The position numbers and the translations under genes were made by a program. The notes beneath the pieces are model-generated. The model was given only the letters and a program-made list of their open reading frames with translations, did not search any database and had not been told where the DNA came from. Below are positions 1 to 8,818 of a stretch of DNA of 64,000 bases, piece by piece. This stretch comes from Prochlorococcus sp. AG-459-D04. Its GTDB lineage: Bacteria; Cyanobacteriota; Cyanobacteriia; PCC-6307; Cyanobiaceae. The stretch covers positions 27,615-91,614 of the forward strand of contig QCRA01000001.1 in assembly GCA_003212035.1 (NCBI GenBank). The letters run 5' to 3'. Numbering within the stretch: the stretch's first letter is position 1; each line of letters opens with the position of its first letter.

Positions 1-268
1 TTTTCCAATTACTTAATTGGTCTGAAGAATTATTAGAGCAAAAAATTTGTAAGGTTATTTGACTTATCTCTAAAGCAAATGTTTTTTTAGAATTAAAGGC
101 AAAAGGCCATTCTCTCACCCAACAAATTTTTTTACCAATATTTAAACCAATTACTTGAAAAGTCTTTTTGCTATTTTTAATTTTTACACAAGCACCTTTG
201 TAAAGGTTTTCAGAACAAATTAAATTATCTTTTTCATTTTTTTTGTCTGATATTTTTGAATGAATCAT
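1..268 (-). CDS. Hypothetical protein, C-terminus truncated by window edge (MIHSKISDKKNEKDNLICSENLYKGACVKIKNSKKTFQVIGLNIGKKICWVREWPF...)
   Basis: Open minus-strand frame from ATG (revcomp of 266-268) to window edge; not in ORF track; translated by hand. Confidence 0.6.
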   Translation of the reverse strand, partial: MIHSKISDKKNEKDNLICSENLYKGACVKIKNSKKTFQVIGLNIGKKICWVREWPFAFNSKKTFALEISQITLQIFCSNNSSDQLSNWK

Positions 269-338
269 CAAGGTGCTAAAACCAAACACTTACTTTCTTC
301 GGTTTAACAAGCTATAAAGAAATTTGCAAACTATTTTT

Positions 339-1640
339 TTAAATACAACTTAATTGACTTGCAATAATTTTAACTTCATTTAGCGAATTTATTTCATCTT
401 TCGATTTCTCAAAATCTCCATTATTCACCTCATGAGTAATAACGACAATTTCAGCTTTGTCCTCACTTGCATCTAGTTGAACAATTGATTCGATGGATAC
501 ATTATTTTTTCCAAAAATATCTCCAATCTTTCCTATTACACCTGGACTATCAAGACAAATAATTCTAAGGTAATTTTTTTTATTTATTTGTGAAGATCCG
601 GTGATATGACAGTTTCTCCAGAAATCAAAAGATAATAATGGATCGATTGAATTATTATTTTTTGCTGAAGCGGCATGCAGATTTAATATATCTGAAACTA
701 CTGACGCAGCAGTTGGGCCACTCCCTGCACCTGGACCATACAACATGATCTCTCCAAGAGGATCAGCCTCTATCAGTAAAGCATTATTAACTCCCTTAAC
801 TGTGGCCAATGGATGAGATTTTGGAATCAAAGAAGGTCCTACCCAAATATTTAAAGCAAGTGAATCATTACTATTAATTTTCCCCCTTTCTGAGAGCGCT
901 AAAAGTTTTATTTCAAATCCTAATTTATTGGCATATTCGATATCTTTGAGATTAATTTTACTAATACCCTCAGAATGTATCTCCTCTCTTTTGATTTTCC
1001 CTCCAAATGCAAGTTCACTAAGAATTGAAATCTTATCAGCAGCATCATGACCCTCAACATCTGCAGTTGGATCAAATTCTGCATACCCAAGGCTTTGGGC
1101 CAATTTTAAGGTCTCCTTATAATCAGCTTTTTCATTTGTCATCTTTGAAAGAATAAAATTTGTCGTACCGTTTATTATCCCAACCATTTTTTTAATGCTG
1201 TTACTTTTTAATGATCTTTTTAAGGGTTCAATTATAGGAATCCCCCCGCAAACTGCCGCCTCTGACAATATATAAACTCCTTCTTTAGATGCAGTTCTAT
1301 ATATTTCTTCTCCATATCTTGCAATGACTGCTTTATTTGCTGTAACAACAGATTTACCTAATTTTAATGATTGCAGAATAATATCTTTCGCTAAATCAAC
1401 CCCACCCATTACTTCAACAATTACATCTATAGAGGGGTCACTAATTAATTTAAATGGATCATCAGTTAGTAAATTTTTATCTAGCTCAATATCCCTTTTT
1501 TTATTAAGGTCTTTGACAGCTATTTTAACAATTTCTATTTCTTTTAAAATTGGATGTGAATCAACTTTAGAACTTAATATTTTATAAATCCCTGAACCAA
1601 CAGTCCCAAAACCTAAAATCCCAATTTTGCATTTTCTCAT
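339..1640 (-). CDS. hom: Homoserine dehydrogenase with C-terminal ACT domain
   Basis: N-terminal GILGFGTVGSGIYKIL Rossmann motif, GIINGTTNFILSKM, GYAEFDPTADVEGHDAADK. Confidence 0.96.
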   Translation of the reverse strand: MRKCKIGILGFGTVGSGIYKILSSKVDSHPILKEIEIVKIAVKDLNKKRDIELDKNLLTDDPFKLISDPSIDVIVEVMGGVDLAKDIILQSLKLGKSVVTANKAVIARYGEEIYRTASKEGVYILSEAAVCGGIPIIEPLKRSLKSNSIKKMVGIINGTTNFILSKMTNEKADYKETLKLAQSLGYAEFDPTADVEGHDAADKISILSELAFGGKIKREEIHSEGISKINLKDIEYANKLGFEIKLLALSERGKINSNDSLALNIWVGPSLIPKSHPLATVKGVNNALLIEADPLGEIMLYGPGAGSGPTAASVVSDILNLHAASAKNNNSIDPLLSFDFWRNCHITGSSQINKKNYLRIICLDSPGVIGKIGDIFGKNNVSIESIVQLDASEDKAEIVVITHEVNNGDFEKSKDEINSLNEVKIIASQLSCI

Positions 1641-1684
1641 TTTTTATTTCTTTTAACTTTGAGTTTAATTTTATATTATTAAAC

Positions 1685-2104
1685 CTACAGAAATTTATTT
1701 GCTTGAGACTGCATTTTCAATAATATGTTTAAAAAACCATTTGATCTTGAAGGCGTTAAGCTTGCTTTCAAACCAGTATCTTCAATAAATTTCTTATCTA
1801 TTTTAACAACCTCATTTGGTGTTAATTCATTTAACCCAGTAATTAAAAATGCTAATAAACCCTTAGTTATTAGTGCATCTGAGTATCCTTCCCAAAATAA
1901 TTTACCGCTTTTAAAATTTGCCTTAACAAAAACTTCTGAAACGCATCCCTTAACTTTATTTTCTTCAACAAGGATTTCACTATTTGGTTCTTTCAATTTT
2001 TTGCCTAACCACAAAATGTATTCATATTTTCTTTTTGGATCTTCTGATTTCTTCAACTTTTCTACTAATTTTGATAATTTATTGTATTTTTCCTGATTTT
2101 CCAT
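1685..2104 (-). CDS. sufE: SufE-like Fe-S cluster assembly / sulfur acceptor protein
   Basis: VKGCVSEVFV motif with conserved Cys, SDALITKGLLAFLI, typical ~140 aa size. Confidence 0.88.
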   Translation of the reverse strand: MENQEKYNKLSKLVEKLKKSEDPKRKYEYILWLGKKLKEPNSEILVEENKVKGCVSEVFVKANFKSGKLFWEGYSDALITKGLLAFLITGLNELTPNEVVKIDKKFIEDTGLKASLTPSRSNGFLNILLKMQSQANKFL

Positions 2105-2142
2105 TTTTTAAAACTATAAATTAATCACTTTAGGATCTTCTA

Positions 2143-2700
2143 TTATACAAATATTTCTTTTTCTGTGATAAAGCCCGATAAAGGAATATCCCACTCAGCT
2201 TTGGTTAATGGAATCTTACTTACACAATTAGAAGTTAATACTCCAATGCACGGAACATTTCTCCAATCATTATCCCTCCTTAATTTATCAAAATAACCTC
2301 CTCCATAACCTAATCTTGTTAAATTTTTATCAACGGAAAGACATGGAACAAGTATCGTACTTATCTGGAAATGACTTAATTGGGAAGAGTTATTTGGACT
2401 TGGTATCCCCTCAGAATCTTTGGTAAGAGGTTTTTCATCCCATGGATAAAATAACAACTCTTTTTTGTCTTTACATCTAGGCAAAGCTAAAGGAAATTTT
2501 TTCTTAAGACTTCTTATATCTACTTCATTTTTAAGAGGCCAATATATTGCTATATAACCAATATTTTTATTTCCCTTAGCAAATGAATCAACATATATTT
2601 TTACATTCTTTTCTACATTTTCTCTTTGATTAAGAGAAATTCCATCTCTTAGTTTTCTAAACGTATCCCTCTCCAATTTCTTATATTCAAAGATCGTCAT
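2143..2700 (-). CDS. 5-formyltetrahydrofolate cyclo-ligase
   Basis: LVPCLSVDKNLTRLGYGGGYFDKLR motif characteristic of the family. Confidence 0.92.
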   Translation of the reverse strand: MTIFEYKKLERDTFRKLRDGISLNQRENVEKNVKIYVDSFAKGNKNIGYIAIYWPLKNEVDIRSLKKKFPLALPRCKDKKELLFYPWDEKPLTKDSEGIPSPNNSSQLSHFQISTILVPCLSVDKNLTRLGYGGGYFDKLRRDNDWRNVPCIGVLTSNCVSKIPLTKAEWDIPLSGFITEKEIFV

Positions 2701-2709
2701 ATTAAATGT

Positions 2710-3183
2710 TCAGTTAAAGCCATCTTCATTTAGTTTTGTTAGTGCTATAGCCAATGCATCTGCTGAATCATCAGGTTTTGGAGGTTTATTAAGATCCAAG
2801 CTATACATAACAGCATCAAGAATATCTTTCTTAGATGCCTTTCCAGACCCAGCAATTGTTAATTTTATCTGAGCAGGTGAATATTCACTAACCTGAATTT
2901 TTTTAGAGGCCAATACCATCATAATCACGCCTCTAGCCTGAACCACACTAATGGTAGTACTTGACCTGTAAAAGAAAAATTTTTCTACCGCCGCTTCAGT
3001 AGGGTTCCAATGATTTATTAATTCATTAAGATCTTGAAATATCTCATAAAGTCTATCTTCTTCTTTTTTATCTTTACCTGTCTCTATAACGCCGCAATCT
3101 AATAATATCTTTCTTTCATTTTCTATTTCAATTATTCCATAACCAACTCTAGCTAATCCAGGATCAATCCCAATTATTCTCAC
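2710..3183 (-). CDS. ruvC: Crossover junction endodeoxyribonuclease RuvC
   Basis: [18 protein letters not shown]-terminus, [21 protein letters not shown]-terminus. Confidence 0.96.
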   Translation of the reverse strand: MRIIGIDPGLARVGYGIIEIENERKILLDCGVIETGKDKKEEDRLYEIFQDLNELINHWNPTEAAVEKFFFYRSSTTISVVQARGVIMMVLASKKIQVSEYSPAQIKLTIAGSGKASKKDILDAVMYSLDLNKPPKPDDSADALAIALTKLNEDGFN

Positions 3184-3188
3184 TTTTG

Positions 3189-4277
3189 TTAAGCTTCAGC
3201 AGACAATTGAAATTTTGAAAGATTTTCTTTTTCATCTAAATCAAATACTTTACAAAAAGCTTGAATGACTCTTTCACCTGAATCAACTTGTTCTAAAGGA
3301 TCTTTTCTTAGTCTATGTCTTAAAGAACAAGAAATTACCCTTGCTATGTCATCTTCTTGGACTTCAGTTCTGCCCTCAAAGGCTGCAATTGCCCTTGCAG
3401 ACCTATTTGTAACAATATCTCCACGTAAACCATCGACATCTAATTCTCCGCAGATTGCAGAAATATTCAATCTTAGGTCATCATCCATTTGAACAGAATT
3501 TAATATTTCTTGTGCTTTAATAACCTTTTGTTGAAGTTCATCCTGTTGCTTCTCAACACTCAATGAAAACTCATCAGGATTATCGTCAAAAGAAGTTCTT
3601 TGATCTACTACTTGAACTCTTAATTCAGCATCTCTAACTGTCTTAACCTCAACACTCATTCCAAATCTATCCAATAGTTGAGGCCTTAATTCACCTTCTT
3701 CTGGATTACCTGAACCGATAAGGACAAACCTCGCAGGATGTCGAACTGAAACTCCCTCCCTTTCAACTGTATTCCATCCGGAAGCAGCCGAATCTAGGAG
3801 TACATCGACTAAATGATCATCAAGCAAGTTCACTTCATCAACGTATAATAAACCCCTATTAGCTTTTGCTAACAAACCAGGTTCGAATGCCTTAACACCC
3901 TCACTCAAAGCCTTCTCTATATCAATTGTTCCACAAAGCCTATCTTCAGTAGCCCCTAAAGGCAAGTCAACCATAGGTACTTGTTTTTGAATACTCTCTA
4001 GATTTTCTCCTTGTGTAATTTTTTCCAAAACTTCTTTACTTTGTAAATCAGGATCAACTAGAGAACTATTATATGGATCGTCTTTAACAACATCGATTGC
4101 TGGCAACAAATCAGCTAAGGCTCTTATTGTAGTAGACTTTCCAGTCCCTCTATCACCCATTATCATTACTCCTCCAATTCTTGGATCAATAACATTTAAC
4201 AAGAGAGCCAATTTCATTTCTTCTTGACCAATTACTGCTGTAAAAGGAAAAACTCTTCTTTTCTTTGTTGTAGGCAC
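3189..4277 (-). CDS. chlI: Magnesium chelatase ATPase subunit ChlI
   Basis: [32 protein letters not shown] Walker [17 protein letters not shown]. Confidence 0.97.
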   Translation of the reverse strand: MPTTKKRRVFPFTAVIGQEEMKLALLLNVIDPRIGGVMIMGDRGTGKSTTIRALADLLPAIDVVKDDPYNSSLVDPDLQSKEVLEKITQGENLESIQKQVPMVDLPLGATEDRLCGTIDIEKALSEGVKAFEPGLLAKANRGLLYVDEVNLLDDHLVDVLLDSAASGWNTVEREGVSVRHPARFVLIGSGNPEEGELRPQLLDRFGMSVEVKTVRDAELRVQVVDQRTSFDDNPDEFSLSVEKQQDELQQKVIKAQEILNSVQMDDDLRLNISAICGELDVDGLRGDIVTNRSARAIAAFEGRTEVQEDDIARVISCSLRHRLRKDPLEQVDSGERVIQAFCKVFDLDEKENLSKFQLSAEA

Positions 4278-4396
4278 AGTTTTAGTTTTCTTAAATATTC
4301 AAATAATCAATAGATGCTACTTCAGAAAATGTTTTTAGTAAATATCACTATAAATTAAAACAACAGGAAAAAATATATAGTCAAATTTATTTTTAC

Positions 4397-5143
4397 TTAT
4401 TTTCTTGAATTATCCAAAAACCAGTTTATTTGATGGACAATTCCTCTTAAAACATTTATATCGTGCATTGATGTATTTGCCCTCAAAATCAAATTCTTAA
4501 ATTTACTTATTTTTGCCTTAGAAGTATGTTTCAATAGGTATCCAACTCGCAAAAGCATTTCCTCGATTTCCAGAAATGTATCATGTACTTCGTTCGATGA
4601 CGCTAAGTTAAAAATTTTTAATTCATTATTCAAATTCTTTTTAGAAGACTTATTCAATTCATACAAAACTATTGAAACAGCGTGCGAAAGATTTAATGAA
4701 GGATTATTCTGAGAAGTTGGGATATTAAAAGTTTTATTTGCCAGAAGCAATTCGCTGTTAGTTAAACCTCTATCTTCTCTTCCAAATATAATTGCTAAAT
4801 TATTTATCTTCTTAAAGGATAAAGTCCAATCAAATATATCTTCAGAAGATTCAAAAAATGAATCTTTATTTACATCAATCCTTCCACAAGATGCCAAAAC
4901 TAAATCACAATCAAAAATTGCTTTTTGAAGATCATCAAAAACCATACAATGATCAAGAAATTTTTGACCTTTAAGGGCCATTTTTTTTGTTTCTAAAGAA
5001 AATATATCGCATCTAGGAGAGACTATTCTTAATTCATCAACTTCAAAATTGCTGCATAATCTAGCCACGCTTCCTACATTTAAAGGGCCATTTGGTTCAA
5101 CTAATATTACCTTTAAATTAGAAAAATTTTTTCCCAAAATCAT
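4397..5143 (-). CDS. TrmH/SpoU-family RNA methyltransferase (TrmJ-like)
   Basis: VILVEPNGPLNVGSVARLCSNF, IIFGREDRGLTNSEL, IPTSQNNPSLNLSHAVSIVLYEL SPOUT motifs. Confidence 0.9.
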   Translation of the reverse strand: MILGKNFSNLKVILVEPNGPLNVGSVARLCSNFEVDELRIVSPRCDIFSLETKKMALKGQKFLDHCMVFDDLQKAIFDCDLVLASCGRIDVNKDSFFESSEDIFDWTLSFKKINNLAIIFGREDRGLTNSELLLANKTFNIPTSQNNPSLNLSHAVSIVLYELNKSSKKNLNNELKIFNLASSNEVHDTFLEIEEMLLRVGYLLKHTSKAKISKFKNLILRANTSMHDINVLRGIVHQINWFLDNSRK

Positions 5144-5526
5144 TCAAGGCTATGAAGATATTTTAATAAATTGGACATATTTACAGGATCAATTTCAAAA
5201 CTTGGCATCGGAGGGGTTAGGCCTCCAGTAACTTGTTTTATTATCTCTTTATCATTCAAACGTTGAGTTATTGAGTGTAAGTCTGGGCCCACTAGTCCTC
5301 TTGCTGTAATTCCATGACATCCAACACAATTTATCTTAAAAAGAGCATCTCCTTCCTCAGCAGAGCCATTAAGTTCAAGAGTTTCAATAATATATTTGTT
5401 ATTTTCATGATGTTTTACGAAAAATATTGAAAAACAGATCAATAAAACTCCAAATACAATAAAAAAAATTTTTAAGAATTCACTTTTAAAGTCTCTTTCT
5501 GCTGCAGTTGATGAAGATGTTGACAC
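5140..5526 (-). CDS. cytM: Membrane-anchored c-type cytochrome (cytochrome cM-like)
   Basis: Single N-terminal TM segment, CVGCH heme motif, [10 protein letters not shown] distal Met ligand. Confidence 0.85.
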   Translation of the reverse strand: MSTSSSTAAERDFKSEFLKIFFIVFGVLLICFSIFFVKHHENNKYIIETLELNGSAEEGDALFKINCVGCHGITARGLVGPDLHSITQRLNDKEIIKQVTGGLTPPMPSFEIDPVNMSNLLKYLHSLE

Positions 5527-5581
5527 AAAAAATAGTCTCTATGTAACAATTGTGGATAAGAAATTCAAAAAAGGCAAAAAA

Positions 5582-5701
5582 ATGATCGAGCCTCTTCTAT
5601 GTGGTATTGTTTTAGGTTTAGTTCCAATAACTCTTCTTGGATTATTCGTCAGTGCATGGAATCAATACAGAAGAGGTTCAGGGATGCTGGACATTGATTA
5701 A
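5582..5701 (+). CDS. petG: Cytochrome b6-f complex subunit V (PetG), 39 aa
   Basis: Hand translation [39 protein letters not shown]; matches PetG family; absent from ORF track because of size. Confidence 0.96.
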   Translation: MIEPLLCGIVLGLVPITLLGLFVSAWNQYRRGSGMLDID

Positions 5702-6277
5702 AAATGTTAATCTTGACTGCCCATAATTTCTTACATCTATAGTTTCCCACAAAGTACTTTTTTTAATAAGTAGGTTTGGAGAATGTTCACAAATAACTGT
5801 TGAATCTTTTTTTAAAAAATTACAATTGAATAATTGATTTAAAACTAATTCATGGAAATCCACTTCATATGGAGGATCTAGATAAACAAAATCAAATTTT
5901 AATTTGTTTAAATCCATATTTCTTGATGATAAGTTTCTCTCATAATTTGGTTTTGTCCATTTCAAAACGTCTTTACAAATAACTTCGATATCATTTCTCC
6001 TATTCTCTATATTCTCCAACGAGAGTAAATTTTCTAAGCAAATTTTTGAGTTGTTTTTGTTTTTTTCAATTGCAAGTATTTTTCTTGCCCCGTGATTATA
6101 GGCTTCACAAGATATGGCCCCTGTTCCACTAAATAAATCTAACCAGTTGCTATTCTCAACTTTATTGTTCAATATATTAAATATAGCCTCTCTCACTCTC
6201 AAAGTTGTAGGTCTAGTATGAGAATTATTTGGACTTTGGAGTTTTTTACCACCTATTAATCTTAAGTTTGTCTTCAT
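5678..6277 (-). CDS. rsmD: 16S rRNA (guanine966-N2)-methyltransferase RsmD
   Basis: [44 protein letters not shown]. Confidence 0.94.
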   Translation of the reverse strand: MKTNLRLIGGKKLQSPNNSHTRPTTLRVREAIFNILNNKVENSNWLDLFSGTGAISCEAYNHGARKILAIEKNKNNSKICLENLLSLENIENRRNDIEVICKDVLKWTKPNYERNLSSRNMDLNKLKFDFVYLDPPYEVDFHELVLNQLFNCNFLKKDSTVICEHSPNLLIKKSTLWETIDVRNYGQSRLTFLINVQHP

Positions 6278-6290
6278 CAGTAATTATCAA

Positions 6291-6908
6291 TTATTGAATA
6301 TTACTAAGCCATCGTCTCAAAAGTTTTTCACCGGTTTTTCCAGATTTTTCCGGATGAAATTGACAGGCCAGTAAATTATCATTCTCGATCATTGCAGTTA
6401 ATTTTTCAGAGCCATAATCAACCTGCGCCGCAATAATATTTAAGTCATCTGGGATTGCATGATAGGAATGTACAAAATAGACCCAATTATTTAATTCTTC
6501 AATCCCAAATAAAGTATTTTTTTTTGTAGGTAAAAGTTGGCACCAACCCATGTGTGGGATTCTTTGGTTAACAATATTGGGTATTTTTTGTATTTTTCCT
6601 TTTAAAATTCCCATCCCTTGAACTTCTCCTTCATCACTAGATTCAAAAAGGAGTTGGAGTCCTAAACATATCCCAAAAAAGGACTTCCCGCTTTTAATCC
6701 AATTTTTCAAATCAGTTATCAAATCAGTATTTATAAGATTATTCATCGCTGGATCAAAAGCTCCAACCCCAGGAAGTATTATCGCCTTACAAAGCTTAGA
6801 ATCATTAAAGTTTTTAATTAATATAATTTCTTCTCCAAGACTTTCTAGAGATTTCGTTACAGAATGAATATTACCCATTCCATAGTCTATTAGTCCGATT
6901 TTATGCAA
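6291..6908 (-). CDS. hisH: Imidazole glycerol phosphate synthase glutamine amidotransferase subunit HisH
   Basis: IGLIDYGMGNIHSVTKSLE, FFGICLGLQLLFESSDEG, FVHSYHA, ACQFHPEKSG. Confidence 0.97.
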   Translation of the reverse strand: MHKIGLIDYGMGNIHSVTKSLESLGEEIILIKNFNDSKLCKAIILPGVGAFDPAMNNLINTDLITDLKNWIKSGKSFFGICLGLQLLFESSDEGEVQGMGILKGKIQKIPNIVNQRIPHMGWCQLLPTKKNTLFGIEELNNWVYFVHSYHAIPDDLNIIAAQVDYGSEKLTAMIENDNLLACQFHPEKSGKTGEKLLRRWLSNIQ

Positions 6909-6919
6909 AGCTTTTAAAT

Positions 6920-7243
6920 TTATAAATGCTTAGTTAAAGTGCTGGAAAGAGTTGCTTTTGGCACAGCACCAACAACAGTATCAACCTTTTGACCTCCTTT
7001 AAAGATCATTAATGTAGGAATACTTCTAATTCCGTATTGACTCGCAACATTTGGATTCTCATCTGTGTTTAATTTAAAAACTTTAATTTTCCCTTCAAAG
7101 TCTTTTGAGATTTCTTCTACAACTGGAGCGACCATCCTACATGGACCGCACCATGGTGCCCAAAAATCAACCAATACTGGTAGATCACTTTGCAGTACAT
7201 CCTTGTCAAATGAAGAATCAGTTACGGCTGGAGCTGATGACAT
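6920..7243 (-). CDS. trxA: Thioredoxin
   Basis: [20 protein letters not shown] active site. Confidence 0.97.
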   Translation of the reverse strand: MSSAPAVTDSSFDKDVLQSDLPVLVDFWAPWCGPCRMVAPVVEEISKDFEGKIKVFKLNTDENPNVASQYGIRSIPTLMIFKGGQKVDTVVGAVPKATLSSTLTKHL

Positions 7244-7334
7244 AATTTAAGTATTCCTTTTTGAAAATTTAGCAAGCAATTCTTTTAAGTGATGATTTCA
7301 TTACAGATAAAATAATATAAGTAACAAAATTTCT

Positions 7335-7356
7335 AAAAAAGCCCGATTAATCGGGC
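7335..7356 (-). terminator. Rho-independent terminator (3' hairpin of Yfr1)
   Basis: Perfect palindrome gcccgattaatcgggc (7341-7356) followed on minus strand by six T (7335-7340). Confidence 0.88.
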
Positions 7357-7389
7357 GATTTAGTGTGTGAGGAGTATGGGGTTTCCCCC
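7335..7389 (-). ncRNA. yfr1: Yfr1 cyanobacterial small RNA
   Basis: Minus strand reads GGGGGAAACCCCATACTCCTCACACACTAAATCGCCCGATTAATCGGGCTTTTTT: 5' hairpin, single-stranded ACUCCUCACAC core, 3' terminator hairpin with U tract; located between guaB-like and trxA as described for Prochlorococcus. Confidence 0.95.
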
Positions 7390-7473
7390 ATCATTTCATA
7401 ATAACTCCTAATTAGAATATTTTTCAATTTAATACTTAATTCACTAAGGTTTTATAATTTTGCTCTAAATAAA

Positions 7474-8637
7474 TTACTTACCCATCCCAAGCTGCTGAGC
7501 TTTTTGATAAACCTTACCCTCTGTAAGAAGCGATGGTGCGATGACTATTTCAACTTTTTGCATTTCTTTAATATTTTTTGCTCCAAGAGTACTCATTGAG
7601 GTTCTAATGGCTCCTAATAAGTTATGTGTCCCATCATCAAGTAAGGCAGGGCCTTTAATTATCCTTTCTAAGGATCCTGTAGAACCAACTTCAATTCTTG
7701 TACCCCTCGGCAATACTGGACTAGGAGTAGCCATACCCCAGTGAAATCCTTTACCTGGAGCGTTTAAGGATTTAGCTATTGGAGATCCAATCATTACAGC
7801 ATCTGATCCACATGCCAAACATTTACAGATATCTCCGCCCGTCACAATTCCTCCATCACCAATAATTGGGATATAACGACCAGTTTCTTTAAAGAAATCA
7901 TTTCTTGCCGCACTACAATCAGCAATTGCAGTTGCTTGAGGAATTCCAATTCCCAATACTCCTCTTGATGTACATGCCGCTCCAGGTCCTATTCCAACCA
8001 TTAATCCTGCAACTCCAGCATCCATTAGAAGTTTTGCAACTTCATAAGTAACACAATTTCCGGCTACAACTGGAACATTCAAATATTGGCAGAGATCTTT
8101 AATATTTAAGGTTTCCTTACCTTCCATACTAAGGTGTTCAGTTGAAACAACTGTTCCTTGAAGAAAAAATAAATCTATTTTGGAATTATTAAGTGTTTCT
8201 TTAAACTTAATGGCAGCTTGAGGAGTCCCACTAAAAGCAGCGATGCCTCCTCCTTCTTTGACCTCATTTATTCTTTGTAAAATCAATCCCTCCTTGACGG
8301 GTTCACTGTATATCTCCTGCATTAACGGTACAAAATCATTCTTCCCGACTGATGCTATTTGGTTCAAAATTTCATCAGGGTTTTCATATCTTGTTTGTAT
8401 GCCCTCCATATTAATCACCCCTAGGGATCCTAATTTTGTGAGTTCTACAGCTGTATTGACATCGACAACACTGTCCATAGCGCTTGCTACGATCGGAACT
8501 TCTCTTTTGATATCACCTATAGACCAAGAAGGGTCTGTTAAATCGTAATCAAGTGTTCTATTGCCAGGGACTAAAGCTATCTCATCAATGCCATAAGCCC
8601 TTCTGACTTTTTTATTTAAACCAAGTTCAATATTCAC
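7474..8637 (-). CDS. guaB: IMP dehydrogenase/GMP reductase-family protein without CBS domains (GuaB3-type)
   Basis: GNCVTYEVAKLLMDAGVAGLMVGIGPGAACTSRGVLGIGIPQ catalytic loop; 387 aa with no CBS insertion. Confidence 0.9.
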   Translation of the reverse strand: MNIELGLNKKVRRAYGIDEIALVPGNRTLDYDLTDPSWSIGDIKREVPIVASAMDSVVDVNTAVELTKLGSLGVINMEGIQTRYENPDEILNQIASVGKNDFVPLMQEIYSEPVKEGLILQRINEVKEGGGIAAFSGTPQAAIKFKETLNNSKIDLFFLQGTVVSTEHLSMEGKETLNIKDLCQYLNVPVVAGNCVTYEVAKLLMDAGVAGLMVGIGPGAACTSRGVLGIGIPQATAIADCSAARNDFFKETGRYIPIIGDGGIVTGGDICKCLACGSDAVMIGSPIAKSLNAPGKGFHWGMATPSPVLPRGTRIEVGSTGSLERIIKGPALLDDGTHNLLGAIRTSMSTLGAKNIKEMQKVEIVIAPSLLTEGKVYQKAQQLGMGK

Positions 8638-8818
8638 GGAATTTTTCTCTTTATTTTGAATAAATTAACAACTAAAGGGGTAATAAGCCAAGGTTTGTTC
8701 AAAAACAACAGGTTTTATTTTGATTTGTGTGTAAATGTGAGTATTTAGGAATTAAATAAATATTTTTTTTTTATTCATTATGACAATCAGCGATTATTAT
8801 TAAATAAAGGATTTTTAT

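Noticed and set aside
1324-1587. 87-aa plus-strand ORF opposite hom
   Set aside because: Antisense shadow of the homoserine dehydrogenase coding frame.
1725-2096. 123-aa plus-strand ORF opposite sufE
   Set aside because: Fully antisense to a recognisable SufE gene; low GC3 mirror-frame ORF with no motif.
7376-7391. atggggtttcccccat inverted repeat as a separate terminator of guaB
   Set aside because: It is the 5' hairpin of Yfr1 on the minus strand, explained by the sRNA.
8243-8548. 101-aa plus-strand ORF opposite the guaB-like gene
   Set aside because: Shadow ORF; composition reflects the opposite coding strand.
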